Positions 1 through 9,038 of a DNA stretch of 64,000 bases are shown piece after piece; position 1 is the stretch's first letter, and each line of letters starts with the position of its first letter. The stretch comes from an uncultured Roseobacter sp. (GTDB taxonomy: Bacteria > Pseudomonadota > Alphaproteobacteria > Rhodobacterales > Rhodobacteraceae): assembly GCF_947495025.1 (NCBI RefSeq), contig NZ_CANLXG010000004.1, forward strand, positions 1 to 64,000, given 5' to 3'. A model generated the notes under the pieces. That model was not told where the DNA came from. It did not search any database and saw only the letters and a list, made by a program, of their open reading frames with translations. Both the position numbers and the translations under genes were made by a program.

Positions 1-363
1 TTGCGCTCCTTCCGGACCTCAGATGCGGCGCGGCATCCCTGCTCTGTGTCGTCGTGACGACCGCCATTCACGGCCCAAACCGGACCTTCACCTCTCAGTC
101 AAGATGCTGCGGTTGCAGCCCGCATAGCCGACATTCGCCGCGCCTGCGAAATCAATGGGTGGCCCGATGACTGCATCGCGGACAAAGTGTGAATTCGCTG
201 CGGCTGCGCCAACGGCTGCTTTGGGGAGGGCGGCAAAACAGTTTTGTGGGCCCGAACTGTGTCTGGAACAGTGCGCAAACGCTGCCATTTAGTTGAGCAT
301 CTGAGCAGCACGCACATCTTCGGCAGCCTTCACAATCAAGCGTCTGTTCGCGGTTATGGCCAG
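1..363. other. Non-coding stretch at the window start
   Basis: No convincing gene is seen. Short open frames occur on both strands, but their translations are rich in Ala, Arg and Ser and resemble no protein family I know. Translated-looking debris of this kind is common between Rhodobacteraceae genes, and it resembles in style the stretch at 2100-2420. It may be decayed sequence or a dispersed intergenic element. The left neighbour lies outside the window. Confidence 0.5.
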
Positions 364-2049
364 TTAACCCTCGGGGAGGCCGGCTTTCCGCAAAGCGTCA
401 AAATACAATTCGCCGCCTTCCGACTGTCCATAATCATTGGTCGCCTTCCACTCCCGCAATGTTCGGTTTGGAAGGAGGTTCCGATACTGTGCCATGACCT
501 CTCGCGCCGCCTCAACCTTCCCTACTAGTACGAGCGCAGCGCTCTTCGCTGAGTAGAGCGTTGGGTAAGAGTCCGCCAACTTAAAGGCAGTATCGCAGTG
601 CTGAATCGCTAGCAATGGCTGCTCCAATTGAACCAATGCAGTCGCCGCACCACCATGCGACGCCACAACAAACGGGCTCAGTTTTCCGTATCGGATGCTC
701 TTTTCAAAGCAATCCAGTGCGGTTTGCGCGTCTCCCGACCAAAGGTGTGCCCAACCACAAAAGCTCAGCAGCCTTGCGTCAAAAGGGGCGAGGCGCAGAA
801 CAAGCGAAACTGTTTGGTTTAGCGGTGCGATCCGGCGATTTGACAAATAATCTGCCACCCCGATTGCCAATGTCAGCATTGCATGGCCGCTTGCCAGTGG
901 TCTTGCAGCTTCTACCCATTGCGGCATCGACTGCATATAATCCTGCATCAGCGGGCTGGGCCCCATGGTGTGAGCCGCACATGTGACGATGATAGCTTCG
1001 GCATAGGCATCTGCCATGTCGGGTCTCAATCCAATCGCGCGGGCCTGAAATTGCGTCGCCAATTCAAAAGATTCATTTGAAAAAGTCTTCCATGCCATGA
1101 CGCCCATCAACAGGCATTGTTCGGGAAGTAATTTGTCATCCGGCACAGATGAGAGGGCGAGTGTTTCCGCTTCAAGGATCAAGTCAGCAGCGTTGCCCGA
1201 AATATGTTCCAACATCCGGTCTTGCCAGTCAAACGCATCTTCGATGTCGCCATCGGACTTTTCGCTCCACACGGTTGCACCTTGATAGTCAGATAGCCTG
1301 ATCTCTAGCCTGATCCGCTGACCCTGTGCCCGCAAGGTTGTCCTCAAAACATATGAGTCACTCGAAGGCTCTTCGCTGACCTGGGTATTCAGCCACGCAA
1401 TACCACCGAAGAAGGTGACAAAGTCTGCCGTCAATGAGTTTGCAATCTCATTAACCTGCGGATCAATTTGGTTCGTCCTTATCGGCATAACTGTGAGAAG
1501 CGGAAACGCCGATGATCTGCGTTGCACTTTTCCCTCGGCCCTGTGGATCATCTCCCTGGATAAGGTGCGGCCCCATACCTGAACATCACGCGATATATTC
1601 TTGAGTGAACACGGGCCCAGACCCTCAAAGGATGGCGACAATGTGCCGTCCAGACTGGCGTAGACCGCATCAGAGATCAGTAAGCCCCCGTTGGGTGCAA
1701 TGCCTTCCAGTCTTGAGGCAATATTGACCCCATCGCCGTAAAAATCCTCATCTGTTTTCGTGATATCCCCGATATTCACGCCAAGCCGAACAGAAATTGA
1801 TGGGTGACTGGATACTCGATCTTGAATTTGCATGGCCGCATTTACAGCACCTGCTACGCTTGGAAATTCCACCAGCCAGCCGTCGCCCATAGATTTCAGA
1901 ATGGCACCGCCGTATTCAGCGATAACAGGATCGAGTGTTTCCAATCGGAGCCTTCTAACTGCTTCGACTGTGCCCGCTTCATCTTGGCCCATCATGCGCG
2001 AATAGCCGACAATGTCGGCAGCTAAGATCGCCGCCAGCTTACGTTCCAA
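364..2049 (-). CDS. Class III adenylate/guanylate cyclase with TPR-like C-terminal region
   Basis: Predicted cytoplasmic nucleotide cyclase of 561 residues. The N-terminal 170 residues form a class III cyclase homology domain. The first metal aspartate lies in LAADIVGYSRMM (Asp12) and the second in KSMGDGWLVEF (Asp56), with the usual 44-residue spacing. A GDGVNIASRLE motif follows near residue 117 and supplies the transition-state Asn/Arg. Residues about 180-290 resemble the TolB-like segment that often follows such domains in alphaproteobacteria. The rest is helical with TPR-like units. No membrane segment or receiver domain is visible, so the input signal is unknown. The family normally makes cAMP from ATP; substrate choice between ATP and GTP was not tested. 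The gene stands alone, with non-coding DNA on both sides. Confidence 0.88.
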   Translation of the reverse strand: MERKLAAILAADIVGYSRMMGQDEAGTVEAVRRLRLETLDPVIAEYGGAILKSMGDGWLVEFPSVAGAVNAAMQIQDRVSSHPSISVRLGVNIGDITKTDEDFYGDGVNIASRLEGIAPNGGLLISDAVYASLDGTLSPSFEGLGPCSLKNISRDVQVWGRTLSREMIHRAEGKVQRRSSAFPLLTVMPIRTNQIDPQVNEIANSLTADFVTFFGGIAWLNTQVSEEPSSDSYVLRTTLRAQGQRIRLEIRLSDYQGATVWSEKSDGDIEDAFDWQDRMLEHISGNAADLILEAETLALSSVPDDKLLPEQCLLMGVMAWKTFSNESFELATQFQARAIGLRPDMADAYAEAIIVTCAAHTMGPSPLMQDYMQSMPQWVEAARPLASGHAMLTLAIGVADYLSNRRIAPLNQTVSLVLRLAPFDARLLSFCGWAHLWSGDAQTALDCFEKSIRYGKLSPFVVASHGGAATALVQLEQPLLAIQHCDTAFKLADSYPTLYSAKSAALVLVGKVEAAREVMAQYRNLLPNRTLREWKATNDYGQSEGGELYFDALRKAGLPEG

Positions 2050-3304
2050 AAACCATCTCCAGTTCGCACTGGCAGTGTTGAGATGTTCGGCAAGTCAAGC
2101 CTTCAACCCTCATTTCTACTCGATCTCTATGGCTGAACTCTTGAGTTTTTGCAAATAACCACGACGGGTTCGTGCCTCTATATCAGGGATTTCAGCCTTC
2201 CCCAGAGAGCGGGCATTGATGCGGTACGCAGCATCGGGAAGGCTGGGCTCAGAGTTGCCTTGCGGCGGTGCAGCGATTGGATTTTTGCCCATCGCGCATT
2301 TCGCCAATATCGGTGGACGCATTGGATGGTCGGTGCCAGCCCAAAGCGGACTTTGGCAGGGGCACAACAATTTGCCGAAATGCGATACGCGTGGGGCGTA
2401 AAGCGCAACCATTTATGGTCAGCTCGTCCGGTTGCTCTGACTCAAAAATGTTCAATGATGAATGACTCAAATGGCATCGGGCAGCTTTAAATGAGGATCA
2501 TCGTCTCGCTGAACTTGGATGACTGCACCAAGTTCAAAAATCAGTCTTCTATTTCGTGCTTTGCGTCCAGAGCGGCATCTCTGCGAGCTTCTTCTTTGGG
2601 TGGTAATGTTTCGCCACTGAAAGATCGCTCTCTCAACGGCTCCCAAATCTATAGTGCCTTCTGTGTTTGAAGGCTTTTGACCTGCCCCCCGAAACTTCAA
2701 TTCAGACTCCCCCGAAAGCAAACGCAGTGTCAGGTGCACTTTTGAGGGAAATCGAGTTCTTGTACCCGGAATCAAAGCTGGTCCATGGCCATATAAAGAG
2801 CTTTCGACCACAAATTTTCACAGAGCATGAACATCTTATTCGAATGCATCTTTGCCCGTTTTGTGTGTCGCAACGGTCGCGGCGCACCAGCATTGTCCGA
2901 ACAATATATCAACGTGCATTCATGTTCTCTGCATCGTCCCGTCTACTTCGCGGGCGTACAGCTGCCAGACCAACCTCTGAGACCGGCAGACCTGAAGGCC
3001 TGCTATTTAAGCGTTAAAGCTTCCAATATTCTCTGATGTCGCGACTGTCACTGTTTCAGGTTTGTATCGGGGAAATGTCCGTCTCGAGGCTATCGACGAC
3101 GGTGTGTCCCATATCATGGCCAGTGATCCAAATCTGTGTCCGGAAGCAATACGTGACACGCAAACGCCGATTTTTCCGCACGGCAATAGCCGGAAGCATC
3201 GCTGAACATCGCAGAAATACTGAAACTTCCTTAAGCGCAGGATATGCTGACAGCCCGATAAACTCCAGAAACAGGTGGTCAGACAGCGTAGTGAGCCGCC
3301 ACGC
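2050..3304. other. 1.25-kb stretch without a recognisable gene
   Basis: Frames of 60-115 codons exist on both strands, but they overlap one another, start at arbitrary points and have compositions unlike the neighbours. The segment at about 2150-2420 looks like a decayed or dispersed intergenic element, similar in style to positions 1-330. From about 2440 the base composition is lower in GC than the flanking genes. I see no tRNA, terminator or intact pseudogene. Confidence 0.5.
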
Positions 3305-4207
3305 CTAAATTGTCCTGGCGGCCCGGCTCAGCCCATGGGCAAGCTGGTCAAAGACAATCCTGATACGCCTGCTCGTTTGCAACTCGCGATGTGTAACAAG
3401 CCAGATCGGAAACTGAGGCGTTGGAATCTCAGGCAGAACACGTTCGAGTTCCGGCTCAGGGTCGCAGAGGGCGGCTGGAAGAAGCGAGAGGCCGTAACCT
3501 GCCTTGACACATCCGGAAATGACAACGCCGGAATCGCTTGTAACAACGAAATTGGCCTGAGTCAGTGGAATTCCAAGGTCGCGCAGGGTTGCGACTACAT
3601 CTGTTCCGTCGGGAACACCCACAAACGAATAGTCTGCGATATCTCGGGGTGTCTTTGGGCGCCCCTTCTGATCGAGATAAGCGCGCGATGCATAGAGATG
3701 GGTTTTAAGATCGCCGACGTGCCGCGCGATCAATTCCGGCTGATCAGGTCGCACGTGTCGTACTGCAATATCCGCCTCACGCTGCAGAAGATCTTTGATA
3801 GTGTTTGAAGACATAAGTTCCGGCCGAATGCCGGGTGCTTTTTCGCGCAAGGGGACCAGAATTTGCGGCAAGAGCTGCACAGCCAACATGTCAGCCGCAG
3901 TAATCCGGACGGCTCCGGCTACTTCTTTGGATTGGCCGACGGCGGCCATCGAGATCATTGCGGCCGCATCACTCATACCGCGCACGTGATGGAGCAGCTT
4001 TTCGCCAGCGTCTGTGAGTTTCGGTCCCTTAATGCTGCGTTCCAGAAGCGTCACGCCCAGCCGGTTTTCCAGCTCTGAAATCTGGCGCCCGATCGTGGGC
4101 TGGCTCGTCTTCAAAGCGCGTGCAGCAGCGCTGAATGTGCCTTCCTCAGCGGTTGCGAGAAAGGCGCGTACGTGGTTCCAGTCGAAAGAAATCGCATCCC
4201 AGTTCAT
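3305..4207 (-). CDS. LysR-family transcriptional regulator
   Basis: A 300-residue protein of standard LysR length. Residues about 8-67 are the winged helix-turn-helix (AFLATAEEGTFSAAARAL, then TSQPTIGRQISELENRLG). Residues about 95-295 are a periplasmic-binding-protein-like effector domain. It should bind DNA as a tetramer and respond to a small ligand. The ATG at 4207 lies inside a short dyad (ATACA TCAG TGTAT), which would allow self-repression. No divergent gene starts close by, so its target is not obvious; the nearest downstream plus-strand gene begins 760 bp away. The ligand cannot be predicted. Confidence 0.9.
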   Translation of the reverse strand: MNWDAISFDWNHVRAFLATAEEGTFSAAARALKTSQPTIGRQISELENRLGVTLLERSIKGPKLTDAGEKLLHHVRGMSDAAAMISMAAVGQSKEVAGAVRITAADMLAVQLLPQILVPLREKAPGIRPELMSSNTIKDLLQREADIAVRHVRPDQPELIARHVGDLKTHLYASRAYLDQKGRPKTPRDIADYSFVGVPDGTDVVATLRDLGIPLTQANFVVTSDSGVVISGCVKAGYGLSLLPAALCDPEPELERVLPEIPTPQFPIWLVTHRELQTSRRIRIVFDQLAHGLSRAARTI

Positions 4208-4264
4208 ACATCAGTGTATAGTTGCTATCAGCTTTTAGGCAATCGATCATTCGTCAGTGTATAG
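4206..4264. promoter_or_regulatory. Dyad and 11-bp direct repeat over the lysR start
   Basis: TCAGTGTATAG occurs twice, at 4211-4221 and 4254-4264, 43 bp apart (about four helical turns). The first copy is part of the dyad ATACA-N4-TGTAT at 4206-4219, which overlaps the lysR start codon. This layout is compatible with LysR autoregulation, but binding is inferred. Confidence 0.35.
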
Positions 4265-4967
4265 AGATAAGAAGGTCAGGGCCACGAACAACGCGTCTTG
4301 TCCCCTGAAACTGACTTCTGCTTCGAAGGCAAAAATCGTGAAAATGCAGTGTACTTCAGACTCATGGGCCAGCGTGGCCAAAGGCTGTGACCATGAAGAA
4401 CTGACGCTTCTCTACAGGCGATCGAACAGGTATTTCGCTGATATCGTCCGCGGCTTTCGGATGGGCTGCCTCGCAGGCTGCGTCAAAAACCATGCCGGAT
4501 TGCATCGTGCCCGACGACCTCCGAATGTCGCCTGGGTGTCGGACAGGTCAGAGGGTTCGGGGCGTCGCGATCTTTCAGACGGCAGTCATGTTCGCAGTCG
4601 CCCCACGAAAGTTACTTTGTCGCCGTCTGATCTCAGGCAGTTTGTTGGCTGCTTTGGTGCCGCCCCGGCTGCGCAAAAAATCCCCGGCGCGAGGTCCGCT
4701 GCGGCGTCTGAAGCTTTTCTGTACCTGGGCCGGAGCTTTCCCCCGATCCGTGTAACACGTCGTTGGTGTCGTATCGGACTCAGACGTAGTTGGCGAAACA
4801 AGTGCGCAAAATGACACTCATGAAAGCGGATCAACCGTGAGCTCCTTGTTGCGTCATCCCGCGCCTGCGGACTCCCGGGGCGCATCCCGTACGCCGTTGC
4901 GCGCAGGCGTCGCCGTTTGCGTCGGCGCACCGGCACCGTCCATAAGCCCGAGAAAAGGAAAACCGTC
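4265..4967. other. 0.7-kb gap without a supported gene
   Basis: A 185-codon plus-strand frame (4257-4814) and minus-strand frames of 80-127 codons overlap here. All have Arg/Ser/Cys-rich translations without domains, and none has a convincing ribosome binding site. I treat the stretch as non-coding. It may carry the promoter of the DUF2306 gene. Confidence 0.45.
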
Positions 4968-5627
4968 ATGACCCTGTCCCGAAAAGAAAAGGCGTTTCTG
5001 GCGGCCGTCCTGTTCTATTCTTTTGTTGCTACTTTCGGCGGCCTTTTCAGGGTTGCAGAATTGGCGGGAGTCGGGTCTATCGCTCCGCTTAATCCTCGCG
5101 CGGTTACGGCGCCGTTTGCAATTGTCCTGCATATCCTGAGCAGCATAGTTTTCTGTATTGTCGGGGCGCTTCAGTTTCTGCCGGGGCTCCGACATAACAG
5201 GCGACCGTTGCACAGAAAACTGGGATATGTGGTCGCCCTATCGGGCAGCCTCAGCGCCGCTACGGGCCTTTGGATGACAACCGTCTTCACTTTTCCGCCG
5301 GAGTTACAGGGGCCGCTTTTGTATGTTGCACGTATCCTGCTGGGGACAACGATGCTTTGCCTGATTGCGTGGGGCACAGGCGCGGCGAGGGCAGGACAAA
5401 GGCATGTCCACGCTGCGGCCATGATCCGCGCTTATGCGATCGGGCAGGGCGCATCGACACAGGCTTTTTTTGGCCTGACCTTTCTGCTCATTTTCAAACA
5501 TGAACCGAGTGGTCTTGAGCGCGATGTTCTGATGGTCTCGGCCTGGTTCGCGAACTTGCTGATTGCGCAGATTGCCATTCACCAACTCTCACTGAAGTCA
5601 CGGAGCGGGTCGCATGCCACCGCCTGA
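4968..5627 (+). CDS. DUF2306-type integral membrane protein
   Basis: A 219-residue hydrophobic protein with about five to six predicted membrane helices. It matches the DUF2306 pattern, including a basic motif RPLHRKLGYVVALSG after the second or third helix, a conserved Gly-rich helix and an internal histidine (QRHVHAAAMIRAYA). The ATG at 4968 is preferred over the upstream in-frame TTG at 4917 because AAAAGGAAAA lies just before it and the upstream 17 residues are strongly basic. The family's function is unknown; distant resemblance to haem-binding membrane proteins has been noted for it. It stands alone on its strand. Confidence 0.72.
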   Translation: MTLSRKEKAFLAAVLFYSFVATFGGLFRVAELAGVGSIAPLNPRAVTAPFAIVLHILSSIVFCIVGALQFLPGLRHNRRPLHRKLGYVVALSGSLSAATGLWMTTVFTFPPELQGPLLYVARILLGTTMLCLIAWGTGAARAGQRHVHAAAMIRAYAIGQGASTQAFFGLTFLLIFKHEPSGLERDVLMVSAWFANLLIAQIAIHQLSLKSRSGSHATA

Positions 5628-6137
5628 ATTCGATCTGGCCCGGCAATCGCGTCCGGGTCAGTGCGGACCACACACCGCGCGATGCCCATTTGCAAGATGA
5701 AAGATACCCGCCTGTGCGGCACCCTGATGAACCAATTCTCCTGTCCATCCCTTTGGTTCCTTGTTCTGATCAGCAGCATGTTTCACGAACTGTGCCAATC
5801 TGTCAGGAAGATGCCCCTGAGGTGCTGCCGGATGGAAACGAGCAAATACATGTTTTAGCTGAAGAAATGGCCCGCGTGGGCGAGTTTCCGATCCGTGTGC
5901 CATTCGGCAGGATCCTGTTCTTGCAGGTCCCGGAAAGACGCGTTGCGCGACCACTCTCCTTCGTCGCGGACTTCAGCCTGACAGTGACTAAGTCTTCCTG
6001 CCCATTCAGCGATCCAGACGACACGCTGCGCCCCCTGGCTCAGATTCTGAGCATGCTGGCCATTGTTGCGTCATCCTCGCGACGGGTTGCACGTGCCGCG
6101 TTGATGAGTGCGGCAGTGGACCGCGAGGCATAGGATC
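5628..6137. other. 0.5-kb gap without a supported gene
   Basis: Overlapping frames on both strands (plus 5690-6133; minus 5658-5954 and 5803-6024) give no recognisable domain. A minus-strand translation around 5660-5880 looks slightly protein-like, so a degraded gene is possible, but I cannot identify it. Confidence 0.4.
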
Positions 6138-6908
6138 ATGGCTCGTTCGACGCCATCAGAGGATAAGATGATCCGTGTCTATGACCATCTTGCACCGTTC
6201 TATGACGTGCTGCACCGGCGCTGGCTTCGGTTTGCAGGCGGTGAAGCACAGGCTGCTCTGGAGGCGGCGGTGCGCATGGCAATGACGCCGCACTCTCAGC
6301 TGCTTGATGTGGGCTGCGGGACGGGGCATTTTGCCCGCACGTTGCTGTCGGAAGGCACCTCACCCCGCCAGATCACTCTGCTTGATCCATCAGAAGCGAT
6401 GCTTGCGCATTGCAGGGACATCCCTGTTTGCCAGCGGCGCAACCGGCTGGAAGCGATGCCGTTTGCAGATGAAACATTTGATGTTGTCACCTGTGCGTGG
6501 GCACTTGAGACTGTTCCCCATCCCGAGCGCGCTCTGCATGAACTGATCCGAGTTTTGCGGCCCGATGGAGCGCTTTGCCTGACATTCTGCGCCGGGGTAC
6601 CTGCTCGCAGACCGACGGAGTGGCTCGTTCAAAAAAGCATGACGTTGCGCGGTACGGGCAGGTTCCTCGATCCGGCCCAAGTCATTTCAGTTCTCAGGAA
6701 CACTGCGTTTTGCGACGTCCGGGTCGTGCCATGTGCTGGCCTCGCGGCAACGCTGATCGCAAGGCGCAGCCTTTCATCACACGACACACCCGGCCCACAG
6801 GCCACCACGCTTGACAGCAACGGTTCCGGGGCCTACCCAGCGCTCAGGCACCAGACGCCTGCCGCCCGCCGACACTTCGTCACGGTGAAGCTCTGGCCAG
6901 ATCACTAA
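6138..6908 (+). CDS. Class I SAM-dependent methyltransferase
   Basis: A protein of 256 residues from the ATG at 6138; an alternative ATG at 6168, with AGAGGA just upstream, would give 246 residues. Motif I for S-adenosylmethionine binding is LLDVGCGTGHFA. An acidic residue follows in LLDPSEAM, and the later strand VVTCAWALETVPHPERAL is typical of UbiE/Methyltransf_11 proteins. The last 50 residues are poorly conserved and rich in Pro/His. It lies 54 bp before the MATE gene's nearest start and may be co-transcribed with it. The methyl acceptor is unknown. Confidence 0.82.
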   Translation: MARSTPSEDKMIRVYDHLAPFYDVLHRRWLRFAGGEAQAALEAAVRMAMTPHSQLLDVGCGTGHFARTLLSEGTSPRQITLLDPSEAMLAHCRDIPVCQRRNRLEAMPFADETFDVVTCAWALETVPHPERALHELIRVLRPDGALCLTFCAGVPARRPTEWLVQKSMTLRGTGRFLDPAQVISVLRNTAFCDVRVVPCAGLAATLIARRSLSSHDTPGPQATTLDSNGSGAYPALRHQTPAARRHFVTVKLWPDH

Positions 6909-6995
6909 TGCGTCATCCTCGGCAATTGTTGCGCGGATCGCAATGCGGGCCCCGTCCAATCCATGCGCGACATCTGTCAGAAGGATTACGGGGTC

Positions 6996-8384
6996 ATGTC
7001 GTCCCAGACAAACAAATTTTCCAACGAGCCGCTTGGCCGGATCTACGCGAAAACTGCACTGCCAATCATTTTCGTCATGGGCATGAATGGTTTTCTCGCC
7101 GTGGCTGATGCGCTCTTTCTAGGACACTTTGCAGGACCGGAAGCTCTGGCGGCGGTCACACTGATGTTCCCACTTTACATGGTTATTGTGTCACTTGCGA
7201 CGCTGGTGGCGTCCGGAATGTCCAGTCTGCTCGCGCGCCATCTGGGCGCACGGCGCGTAAACGAAGCCCGCGCGGTCTTTTCCGGTGCGCATGGTCTGGC
7301 TGCAGGCCTGGGTCTCCTCCTGATTCTTCTGTTTGTGATTGCCGGAAAACCTGTTGCTATGCTGGCCGCAGGAGGATCTGAAAACCTTGCGGAGGCGGGA
7401 CTGGTTTATCTGCGGATCACCGTCTTTGCAGCGCCGCTGGTATTCGTCCTGTCGGTCAATTCCGACGCCCTGCGCAATGAGGGACTGGTCGGTTTCATGG
7501 CCGCGATGAGCCTTTTGGTGTCGCTGACCAACATTGCTTTCAATTACGTGTTGATCGGCATCTTTGCGATGGGGGTGGCGGGATCCGCTTATGGTACTGC
7601 CCTCGCACAGGCTTTTGCACTGATCATCATTCTTGCCTTTCGCACCTGTGGTAACACGGAGCTGCGTCCGTCAGCGATCTGGCGGCAGTCCCCGGTCAGG
7701 CGCTGGGGTGCGATGCTTGCGCTCGGAGCACCACAAAGCCTGAATTTCGTTGGTTTCGCGCTCGGCTCCGCCGCGATCATTGCAGCTCTGCAGTGGGTGG
7801 GCGCTCAGAATTACGACGCGACCGTTTCTGCGTATGGGATCGTTACGCGGGTTATCACTTTTGCTTTCCTGCCGCTTCTGGGTCTGGCGCATGCCATGCA
7901 GACCATTACCGGCAATAATTACGGCGCGGGCAAAATTCACCGAAGCGATGCGAGCCTGCAGACGGCTGTCCTGGCCGCGCTGATCTATAGTCTCCTGGTT
8001 CAGCTTGGCGTGACCGTCTTTGCTGAAGAGATCGGAGCGTCCTTTGTGGAAGACCCGGGTGTCGTTGCCGAAGTCGCGCGCATTCTGCCTGTAATCTCAG
8101 CCACATTTTTTCTGTCCGGTCCGCTGATGATGGTCGCAATGCACTTTCAGGCAATTGGTGACGCCGGCCGGGCCGCAGTGCTCGGGCTGTCCAAGCCATA
8201 TCTGTTTGCGATCCCGCTGACCTTCATACTCGCTTTGTCGATCGGAGAGGCTGGGATCTGGCTGGCAGCGCCTGTGGCAGACAGTTTGCTGCTCGGGCTG
8301 ACTGTTCTTGTGCTCGCACAACGGGCGCGAACGCGCGCACTGCGGTTTGGTCTTTTCCAGCACACAGCAGAGGCGCGGTTATGA
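6996..8384 (+). CDS. MATE-family multidrug/cation exporter
   Basis: A 462-residue inner-membrane antiporter with about 12 predicted helices in two six-helix halves. The MATE signature region near the N-terminus reads ALPIIFVMGMNGFLAVADA, followed by FLGHFAGPEALAAVTLMFP. The family exports cationic drugs or metabolites in exchange for Na+ or H+. The ATG at 6996 has AAGGA ten bases upstream; an in-frame ATG at 6963 would add 11 residues and has no such site. No regulator is adjacent. The substrate cannot be predicted. Confidence 0.88.
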   Translation: MSSQTNKFSNEPLGRIYAKTALPIIFVMGMNGFLAVADALFLGHFAGPEALAAVTLMFPLYMVIVSLATLVASGMSSLLARHLGARRVNEARAVFSGAHGLAAGLGLLLILLFVIAGKPVAMLAAGGSENLAEAGLVYLRITVFAAPLVFVLSVNSDALRNEGLVGFMAAMSLLVSLTNIAFNYVLIGIFAMGVAGSAYGTALAQAFALIIILAFRTCGNTELRPSAIWRQSPVRRWGAMLALGAPQSLNFVGFALGSAAIIAALQWVGAQNYDATVSAYGIVTRVITFAFLPLLGLAHAMQTITGNNYGAGKIHRSDASLQTAVLAALIYSLLVQLGVTVFAEEIGASFVEDPGVVAEVARILPVISATFFLSGPLMMVAMHFQAIGDAGRAAVLGLSKPYLFAIPLTFILALSIGEAGIWLAAPVADSLLLGLTVLVLAQRARTRALRFGLFQHTAEARL

Positions 8385-9038
8385 CCGGCCATTTCCCGAC
8401 AACCGCGGAAACCGAAATGCAGGCAACAGGGCTACTTGTGGATCCAGCCACGCAGACTACGGGGGTCAGCCACAGGCAAACGCCGGGATCAGTCGCCCGC
8501 CGGATCGGTTTCCGCAACCGGAGGGCCTCTGGCGAAACCAACGGGGTCATTCCTGCTCACGGGCGAGTCTCCGAGCGTGACCCGCCGGCTGGTGTCCCAG
8601 TCCATGACCGGTTTTGTCGACGCCACCCTGTCTGTCTCTGGTGGTGTCGCAGAACAGACGAGGATTGTCCCGAAACTATCAAGCGGGCTGACGTCCTGCA
8701 GGTCCGCTGGATTTTGCCCTGTACCCCGGACTATCCCGAAAACTGACACGCGATGCGCGCACGTTTCAGTGACACCAGCCGAACGCAGATTTTATGCGCG
8801 GCGCCAACACGGGGCATCGACCCGGGTTTTCCGACAGTGGCGTCACATTCCAGATCACTGGGTCTTCCCGGATTTATCAGACGGCAAAAAGCCGGTTACG
8901 GAGACCATATGAACCAAAAAACCGGAATTTTCGGGCAGAGCCTGACCAGAGGCACACCATTACACATATCTTTTCCAGTATTGGCTGATCAGGTACCGGC
9001 GGGTCCGTTCCCGGCCGGCGTAGTCCGTCAGATCCCGT
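8385..9038. other. 0.65-kb gap without a supported gene
   Basis: Several overlapping plus-strand frames (8381-8746, 8436-8912, 8753-9118) and a minus-strand frame (8489-8749) are present. None has a domain or a good ribosome binding site. The gap lies beyond the 3' end of the type I secretion operon and probably contains its terminator, though I could not pick a clear one. Confidence 0.45.

Noticed and set aside
4257..4814. 185-codon plus-strand frame downstream of the lysR promoter
   Set aside because: It has no ribosome binding site and no recognisable motif, its composition is rich in Arg, Ser and Cys, and several frames overlap it on the other strand.
5658..6133. Possible small gene on either strand between the DUF2306 and methyltransferase genes
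   Set aside because: Frames on both strands compete, none has a domain, and starts are poor. A decayed gene cannot be excluded.
8381..8912. Overlapping plus-strand frames after the MATE gene
   Set aside because: No domain or ribosome binding site is seen, and the translations look random.
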